Part shown: piece by piece, positions 57,822 to 64,000 of the stretch | How the letters are laid out: every line of letters starts with the position of its first letter | Numbering within the stretch: the first letter of the stretch is position 1 | Assembly: GCA_947579605.1 (NCBI GenBank) | Contig: OX388329.1 | Span: 26,616,299 to 26,680,298, forward strand | Origin: Athripsodes cinereus | Lineage: Eukaryota > Arthropoda > Insecta > Trichoptera > Leptoceridae | Length of the DNA: 64,000 nt | Direction: 5' to 3' | Notes under the pieces: generated by a model | The model's database searches: none | Seen by the model: the letters and a program-made list of their open reading frames with translations, nothing else | Told to the model about the DNA's origin: nothing | Made by a program: the position numbers and the translations under genes

Positions 57822-59059
57822 AAGCCGGGTTTACACTATCGAAGTACACTTGGACCAAGTGTACTTGTACAAGTAGATCGCATCATAGTGCACTTGGATG
57901 CCGGTTTACACTACAAGTTGAAATTTCCATCCAAGTAGCATTTGTGTCTCGCGCAATCAAGATAACGACGACTGATCTCTGGCTGCGAGGCGTAGAAATT
58001 GTAGCGGAAAAATTGAACCATGAAAATATTTGGACTCGGATGTGATGACTTTAATTTGAGAAGTAGAAAAGGAAGATATAAATACTTTTAAAAATAATTT
58101 GGGATTCAGTAGCGAACAATTAAAAAATTTGCTCTATATTATATTATTTAAACTACTGTACCACTACTACAAACTTTACCATCACGGCATATCCCACAAG
58201 TGGGGTAGCCAGCAGACCAGCTGCATATAATAAATATTCATGCTGTCTTCTCTGTGCCAATATAAAATCAAAACATTCAGGATGGGTGGCAAACCTCATC
58301 GCTGAATTTAAGATGTAAAAGTCTTAATTATTTCGAACACCTACTTTTTACAGGACACTTGAAAACTTATGGAAAAGAGTAGGAGACCAATTCTTTACCG
58401 GGTGCTCTACGGAATCTGAAATACTATAATATAAAATGAAAAAATGTACTTGTGAAATGTTTAAATAAATAACTTTTGAAAAAATATTACTTAACGTATT
58501 TAATAATTTAAGTTAAAAATATTATTTATTTGAAAAAAATATTAATTTTTATTATTTAATAATAAATTAATTATTTCATTTAATTTTTATTATTCTTATT
58601 ATTTTATTTATTAATCTAGCAAAACAGTCATTTCACATAAATACTACAAAATGAGACATTACATCAATATCTGGTCAACGCAGTATACGAATGCTTCAAG
58701 TATATCGGTGTGCTTACAAATCTGTAGAAAAGAAAATAAAACATGAAATGACTTCATCAAATTCATTAAACAAAACATAAATCGCTCATTTTAATTTTTC
58801 ACAGCACTTTGTCCGCTTCGTATAATTCTACGAACCTAAAAGTTTCGCGCTCGTTACACCGTCTTTTAGTCAGCGCCATTTTGTTTTTATAAAACCGTCA
58901 TAGTACACTTGGACGAATAGAGTTTCGTCCAAGTTGACTTGGATGGCGGCTACTTGTACAAGTACACTTGGATCACCTGTTTACACTATCCAAGTAGCGT
59001 CCAAGTAAGCCATCCAAGTATACTTGTACAAGTGTACTTGGATAGTGTAAACCCTGCTT
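57822..59059 (+). mobile_element. 1.2-kb TIR element with CTTGTACAAG repeats, copy A
   Basis: Left end AAGCCGGGTTTACACTATCG, right end the reverse complement of AAGCAGGGTTTACACTATCC. Both ends contain multiple AAGTACACTTGG and palindromic ACTTGTACAAGT words. TA flanks it on both sides if it begins AAGC. The interior holds an SL1 repeat (58158-58412 minus) shared by the other copies. The 107-codon frame starting at 57722 crosses the element border and is not a gene. Confidence 0.75.
58158..58412 (-). repeat. SL1 SINE-like repeat inside TIR element copy A
   Basis: Reverse complement of the full SL1: CCATCACGGCATATCCCACA, CAGGATGGGTGGCAAACCTC, CATCGCTGAATT and CTTTACCGGGTGCTC. It is present at the same place in copies B and C, so it predates their duplication. 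Confidence 0.85.
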
Positions 59060-59084
59060 TACATCCTCTGTCTGATGCATGGAC

Positions 59085-59290
59085 CTCAATATGGTCTGAT
59101 GTTGGGGAATGGGGAGGGCTCCTCACCGGGGTTCACGTAAATGACCTGTGATATTAGGAGATTATGAAGTGTATGAGGTGGAATAATAAAAATCGAAGAA
59201 ACAGCATGCATCGTCTGATAGTGAGGGAATGAGGGCTCTTCACTGAGGGTTCATCTTATGACCTGTGTTATTAGGAGATCATAAATCACA
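59085..59290 (-). repeat. Minisatellite units (CTCCTAATA family)
   Basis: TGATATTAGGAGATTATGAA and GGGAATGGGGAGGGCTCCTC, two units, in the orientation of the 25.5-kb array. Confidence 0.65.
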
Positions 59291-59344
59291 TAATGATGAA
59301 ATACAATAAAATGAACCACTGGCCAGTGTTGACTCTTTACGTAT

Positions 59345-59420
59345 TTTAAGCAGGGTTTACACTATCTAAGTACACTTCGATGGTGTAGCGCACAGATGTG
59401 GTAAGTGCAGTTTTTACCTA
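59345..59420 (+). repeat. Fragment of the 1.2-kb element end
   Basis: AAGCAGGGTTTACACTATCT, TAAGTACACTTCGATGG and TAGCGCACAGATGTGGTAA. The latter part reappears inverted at the junction between copies B and C (60835-60857). Confidence 0.6.
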
Positions 59421-59602
59421 AAATGAGTTATTATACGCATGCGAATCTATATCATCTGAAGTATGTTCCTTAGGAATATTATTGCGTAACTCTGTGTCAT
59501 TCACGAGATATTTAACAAAAACTATGTGTGGTTAGTACTAGATTGTATGACATCTCAAACTTTCAACATTGATTATCTCAAAACTATGAAAACTGTACTT
59601 TT

Positions 59603-60834
59603 AAGCCGGGTTTACACTATAGAAGTACACTTGGACCAAGTGTACTTGTACAAGTAGATCGCATCATAGTGCACTTGGATGCCGGTTTACACTACAAGTT
59701 GAAATTTCCATCCAAGTAGCATTTGTGTCTCGCGCAATCAAGATAACGACGACTGATCTCTGGCTGCGAGGCGTAGAAATTGTAGCGGAAAAATTGAACC
59801 ATGAAAATATTTGGACTCGGATGTGATGACTTTAATTTGAGAAGTAGAAAAGGAAGATATAAATACTTTTAAAAATAATTTGGGATTCAGTAGCGAACAA
59901 TTAAAAAATTTGCTCTATATTATATTATTTAAACTACTGTACCACTACTACAAACTTCACGGCATATCCCATAAGTGGGGTAGCCAGCAGACCAGCTGCA
60001 TATAATAAATATTCATGCTGTCTTCTCTGTGTCAATATAAAATCAAAACATTCAGGATGGGTGGCAAACCTCATCGCTGAATTTAAGATGTAAAAGTCTT
60101 AATTATTTCGAACACCTACTTTTTACAGGACACTTGAAAACTTATGGAAAAGAGTAGGAGACCAATTCTTTACCGGGTGCTCTACGGAATCTGAAATACT
60201 ATAATATAAAATGAAAAAATGTACTTGTGAAATGTTTAAATAAATAACTTTTGAAAAAATATTACTTAACGTATTTAATAATTTAAGTTAAAAATATTAT
60301 TTATTTGAAAAAAATATTAATTTTTATTATTTAATAATAAATTAATTATTTCATTTAATTTTTATTATTCTTATTATTTTATTTATTAATCTAGCAAAAC
60401 AGTCATTTCACATAAATACTACAAAATGAGACATTACATCAATATCTGGTCAACGCAGTATACGAATGCTTCAAGTATATCGGTGTGCTTACAAATCTGT
60501 AGAAAAGAAAATAAAACATGAAATGACTTCATCAAATTCATTAAACAAAACATAAATCGCTCATTTTAATTTTTCACAGCACTTTGTCCGCTTCGTATAA
60601 TTCTACGAACCTAAAAGTTTCGCGCTCGTTACACCGTCTTTTAGTTAGCGCCATTTTGTTTTTATAAAACCGTCATAGTACACTTGGACGAATAGAGTTT
60701 CGTCCAAGTTGACTTGGATGGCGGCTACTTGTACAAGTACACTTGGATCACCTGTTTACACTATCCAAGTAGCGTCCAAGTAAGCCATCCAAGTATACTT
60801 GTACAAGTGTACTTGGATAGTGTAAACCCTGCTT
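59603..60834 (+). mobile_element. 1.2-kb TIR element, copy B (left arm of palindrome)
   Basis: Nearly identical to copy A over its length, including the SL1 insertion (59953-60192), which lacks a few bases of the TACCATCACGGC end. It ends GTGTAAACCCTGCTT and is followed after about 26 bases by copy C in opposite orientation. Confidence 0.8.
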
Positions 60835-60860
60835 TACCACTTCTGTGCGCTATGCCATCG

Positions 60861-62432
60861 ACTTGTACAAGTATACTTGGATGGCTTACTTGGACGCTAC
60901 TTGGATAGTGTAAACAGGTGATCCAAGTGTACTTGTACAAGTAGCCGCCATCCAAGTCAGCTTGGACGAAACTCTATTCGTCCAAGTGTACTATGACGGT
61001 TTTATAAAAACAAAATGGCGCTGACTAAAAGACGGTGTAACGAGCGCGAAACTTTCAGGTTCGTAGAATTATACGAAGCGGACAACGTGCTGTGAAAAAT
61101 TAAAATGAGCCGATTTATGTTTTGTTTAATGAATTTGATGAACTCATTTCATGTTTTATTTTCTTTTCTACAGATTTGTAAATACGCCGATATACTTGTA
61201 GCATTCGCATACTTCGTTAAACAGATATTGATGTAATGTCTCATTTTGTAGTATTTTTTTTTATTTATAATAATATACCTATTACAAATTACAACATACA
61301 TACGTATAAACATCTAGATATTTCAATTATTACCAGCATGAACACATGATGTATGTGAAACTATGTGAAATGACTGTTTTGCTAGATTAATAAATAAAAT
61401 AACAAGAATAAAAAAATATTTTTTCGTATAATATTTTTAAATTAAATAAATAAATTATTATTCAATAATCAAAATTAATATTCTTTCAAAAGTTTTGTGT
61501 TTAACACCTTGGAACTCCATTTTAATACTGAAAGATTATACATTTTCTTTTAAATTGACACTGTTTATTTCCACATAAAATTTAACAAAGATCTTTTCGG
61601 TACTACCCGGTACTCCCATCTGCGGAAGCTATTTTATTTATTTATTCATGAAATATATGGCTTAGGTACGTCTTTTTACAATCAACATTATCAAGAAAAT
61701 TAGACAGTTTTCAATTACTTACAGAAGATAAAATTTATCAATAAAAAACAATATGTGGAAATAACTAGCCCTATTTATTTTATTTATTTAAACATTTCAC
61801 AAGTACATTTTTTCATTTTATATTATAGTATTTCAGATTCCGAGGAGCACCCGGTAAAGAATTGGTCTCCTACTCTTCTCCGTAAGTTTTCAAGTGTCCT
61901 GTAAAAGGCAGGTGTTCGAAAAATTATGACTTTTACAACTTAAATTCAGCGATGAGGTTTGCCACCCATCCTGAATGTATTGATTTTATTTTGGCACAGA
62001 GAAGACAGCATGAATGTTTATTATATGCAGCTGGTCTGCTGGTTACCCCACTTGTGGGATATGCCGTGATGGTAAAGTTAGTAGTAGTGGTACAGTAGTT
62101 TAAATAATATAATATAGAGCAAATTTTTAAATTATTCGCTACTGAATCCCAAATTATTTTTAAAAGTATTTATGTCTTCCTTTCCTACTTCTCAAATTAA
62201 ATTCATCACATCCAAATACAAATATTTTCATAGTTCAATTTTTCCGCTACCATTTCTACGCCTCGCAACCAGAGATCGCAGTCGTCGTTATCTTGATTGC
62301 GCGTCACACAAATGCTACTTGGATGGAAATTTCAACTTGTAGTGTAAACCGGCATCCAAGTGCACTAGGATGCGATCTACTTATACAAGTACACTTGGTC
62401 CAAGTATACTTCGATAGTGTAAACCCGTCTTT
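60861..62432 (-). mobile_element. 1.2-kb TIR element, copy C (right arm of palindrome)
   Basis: Inverted copy of A/B, lacking about 30 terminal bases at its inner end. It has an extra AT-rich insert at about 61253-61365 and further inserted sequence at about 61500-61790. It carries the SL1 repeat in plus orientation (61837-62090). It ends TACTTCGATAGTGTAAACCC and is more diverged from A and B than they are from each other. Confidence 0.78.
61837..62090 (+). repeat. SL1 SINE-like repeat inside TIR element copy C
   Basis: Full SL1: GAGGAGCACCCGGTAAAGAA, GGCAGGTGTTCGAAAAATTA, AAATTCAGCGATGAGGTTTG, CACTTGTGGGATATGCCGTG and a TAGTAGTAG-type tail. Best complete plus-strand example. Confidence 0.85.
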
Positions 62433-62860
62433 ATCTTTGAACTTCATTTACATACATATTTTTCTAGGATAAATAGGAGTCCTTGGACTCCTGTAATATC
62501 CAGAAATAAAGTTATTTCAACATATTCTCTTTACATATTTTTCGTTTCTTCCTAAAACGTTAAAATTTCACTTTTCAAATGTACTACTTCGCTAAAAAAA
62601 AATTAAACAAATCTGAGTAGGTCGTGAAATATTTCAAATTTCCATACCAGAATATATTCTGACAAGTGAGACCTAAAAAAACTCTTCACTCCTCAATATC
62701 TAGACATGACATCTAAACTGGAACCTTAAAAATAGGTTCCTTTTTTCAAAATCCAAATCAAAAATATAATCTGAGACTTATAAAAAGGTCCTCGCTGTTA
62801 AGTGGTCTTCTTAATAAAAAGACTTAATATTTATTATTTTACACAATTTGTTCTGTTATT
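62433..62860. other. Intronic, nothing recognised
   Basis: AT-rich, no gene or repeat recognised. Confidence 0.4.
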
Positions 62861-62889
62861 CTTTCCTCACAGATTACCAAATAAAGAGG

Positions 62890-63690
62890 TCTGTCATCTG
62901 AATTACAACTTTTCTAATTTTGGTATTGTCAGTATTCAAACACGTATTTTTAGCGGAGGTATTACATCCGGATTATGTTCTGAGAATGTAGAAAAATAGA
63001 ACTCGTACAGCATGTGAAATATCTTGGTGTACAGATCGACTCAAACTTAAACTGGAAAGAACACGCTTGTATTCTAAATACGCGAGTAAGAAAACTCATA
63101 TACTTTTTCAGACGACTTAGACAAATCCTTGATTTTCCTTTGTTGCGCTCGGTGTACTATGCGCTGTGCTACTCTATTGTGAACTATGCAATTTTGAGTT
63201 GGGGGGGTGCAGCTAGAAGTGTATTGAATCCGTTGACCAGGGCACACAGGATAGTGTTGAAGGTAATGTGTGGACATCCCTACATCTATCCAACAAGGGA
63301 GTTACTGAGGGAGTGTGGAGCGTTGGACGTGAGACAGGTTTATATTTTAAGATTGGCCGAGTATCAGCATAAAAATGCACCAGCTGTCCCACCAACTCCA
63401 CGCCAGCATTTCACCCGACAGGTTTCTGATCGGAGACATTCCCAGGTAGTGACAAATACAACCTTCCGCCAGAGATTCCATACTGTTTTGGCACCAAAGG
63501 TATACAACACGTTGAAGCTCGAGTGGAGACTCCTACGGGGTCACGGTGCGTTTAAGAGTGCAGTCAGGAGGCATCTTGTTGACATCGGGGTGGATGGGTC
63601 GGATGCCGGTTGATTGCAAAAAACATTATGGATTATATACCCACAAGACTTCCTACAACCTTGATAATTTTTTCAAATAATATCAAAGCT
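62890..63690 (+). mobile_element. Jockey/CR1-like LINE, C-terminal reverse transcriptase fragment
   Basis: A long open frame from 63014 to 63613 encodes VKYLGVQIDSNLNWKEHACI, RVRKLIYFFRRLRQIL, LRSVYYALCYSIVNYAILSW then TRAHRIVLKVMCGHPYIYPT. The second half ends with a TFRQRFHTVLAPKVYNTL and SAVRRHLVDIG block, the usual end of these proteins. A frameshifted upstream part (NYNFSNFGIVS...ENVEK) extends it to about 62890. Fingers, palm (YADD) and endonuclease are absent. The long intact frame suggests a young insertion. It lies 200 bases from the TM1 exon, antisense to the receptor. Confidence 0.82.
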
Positions 63691-63699
63691 TATGTATGT

Positions 63700-63827
63700 A
63701 TGTCGTGAAAAGAGCTCTGATGAAAATTACGTCGTATATTTATTTATTTATCTCGGCAAATAGATCTAACAGGTTATATATAAACAAACATGTGTGTTTT
63801 AGTTATGAATATGTAAATTTGACTTAC
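63700..63827. other. Intronic sequence adjoining the TM1 exon
   Basis: A short (ATTT)n stretch lies at 63738-63751. The donor site of the TM1 exon is at 63822-63827. Confidence 0.5.
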
Positions 63828-63931
63828 CTAAAGTAACAAAATATTCCTAACGATATCAGGAGGGCGACTAGTGATATACTCAAACCAAAAAATTCCAACT
63901 GTCTCGTTCTCTCAGCTATTTCCATTTTCAT
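63828..63931 (-). CDS. Pdfr: PDF receptor, exon carrying transmembrane helix 1
   Basis: First receptor exon in the window, on the minus strand. It encodes a short juxtamembrane stretch with IAERTRQLE, then a hydrophobic helix (FFGLSISLVALLISLGIFCYF) that I read as TM1. It starts after a pyrimidine-rich tract ending TTTTGTAG at 63932-63935. It ends before a good donor GTAAGT. The length is 104 bases, leaving two bases (AG) that join the first base of the next exon to make Arg. The in-frame ATG at the start of the exon is probably internal, because class B receptors have a large cysteine-rich ectodomain upstream of TM1, which must lie beyond 64000. The PDFR assignment rests on the joined exons, especially the intracellular loop that follows. 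It could be another class B receptor, but the combined sequence fits PDFR best. Confidence 0.82.
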
Positions 63932-64000
63932 CTACAAAACAGAAAAAAAACATGAAATGTAGAGAAGTTTTATAAAAAAAATATTCATGGATCATTTGAT
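63932..64000 (-). other. Receptor intron upstream of TM1, with polypyrimidine tract
   Basis: On the minus strand ATGTTTTTTTTCTGTTTTGTAG immediately precedes the TM1 exon, a good acceptor. The exon upstream is outside the window. Confidence 0.7.

Larger units (their letters stand above)
4313..63931 (-). other. Pdfr: PDF receptor gene span seen in this window (partial at both ends)
   Basis: Six exons are in order on the minus strand, with introns at 63827-34338, 34183-8734, 8512-5607, 5536-5166 and 5079-4497. The receptor would sit in the plasma membrane of clock-responsive neurons and bind the PDF neuropeptide. Visible features are seven helices, the class B TM3 signature, the loop-2 CW motif, PLLG in TM6 and QG in TM7. 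The N-terminal hormone-binding domain, promoter and C-terminal tail are outside the window. All other features listed from 4497 to 63827 are intronic. The PDFR identity comes from remembered family motifs, not from a database search. Confidence 0.85.

Noticed and set aside
57722..58045. 107-codon ORF
   Set aside because: It crosses the left border of the 1.2-kb element, and its continuation is also present in noncoding copy B without the same start.
60714..60955. 64-70 codon ORFs beginning MDGGYLYKYTWITC on both strands
   Set aside because: The same peptide arises on both strands because the sequence is palindromic. It also appears at 58939. It is transposon end sequence, not a gene.

Overview
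The window looks like nuclear DNA from an insect, most likely a moth or butterfly. It is very AT-rich and intron-dominated. It is packed with degenerate mobile elements and carries frequent taggtacctac-type motifs. It also holds several copies of a non-LTR 3' tail (a short hairpin, then AATAAA and ATAAATAAAT-type ends) that I associate with Lepidoptera; that association is from memory and the order-level call is inference.

The only host gene I can support is a class B (secretin-type) G-protein-coupled receptor on the minus strand. I read it as the pigment-dispersing factor receptor (PDFR), the circadian neuropeptide receptor. Six consecutive coding exons carry transmembrane helices 1 to 7: 63828-63931, 34184-34337, 8513-8733, 5537-5606, 5080-5165 and 4313-4496. 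All five internal junctions agree in reading phase and have GT/AG borders, and the joined frame has no stop. The N-terminal ligand-binding ectodomain lies beyond position 64000. The cytoplasmic tail was not found in 1-4312 and probably lies off the left edge. Two introns are huge (about 29.5 kb and 25.4 kb), so nearly the whole window is PDFR intron.

The introns are a graveyard of transposons. They hold 5'-truncated non-LTR retrotransposons: several RTE-like families, CR1/Jockey-like pieces, and one Penelope-like remnant. There are tRNA-derived SINEs and a SINE-like repeat (called SL1 here) whose 3' end matches one of the LINE families. DNA-transposon derivatives include two hAT-like elements with perfect 8-bp target duplications, a third hAT-like family that carries a LINE 3' tail, a Harbinger-like MITE with a TTA duplication, and a 1.75-kb TIR element present in inverted orientation at 25.8 and 55.9 kb. 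A 1.2-kb TIR element occurs three times at 57.8-62.4 kb, two of them forming a giant palindrome. Minisatellite arrays sit at 25, 54, 55.5 and 59 kb.

No complete autonomous element and no convincing second gene was found. One cysteine-rich open stretch on the minus strand near 48 kb deserves a look. No tRNA gene, rRNA, CRISPR array or bacterial feature is present.
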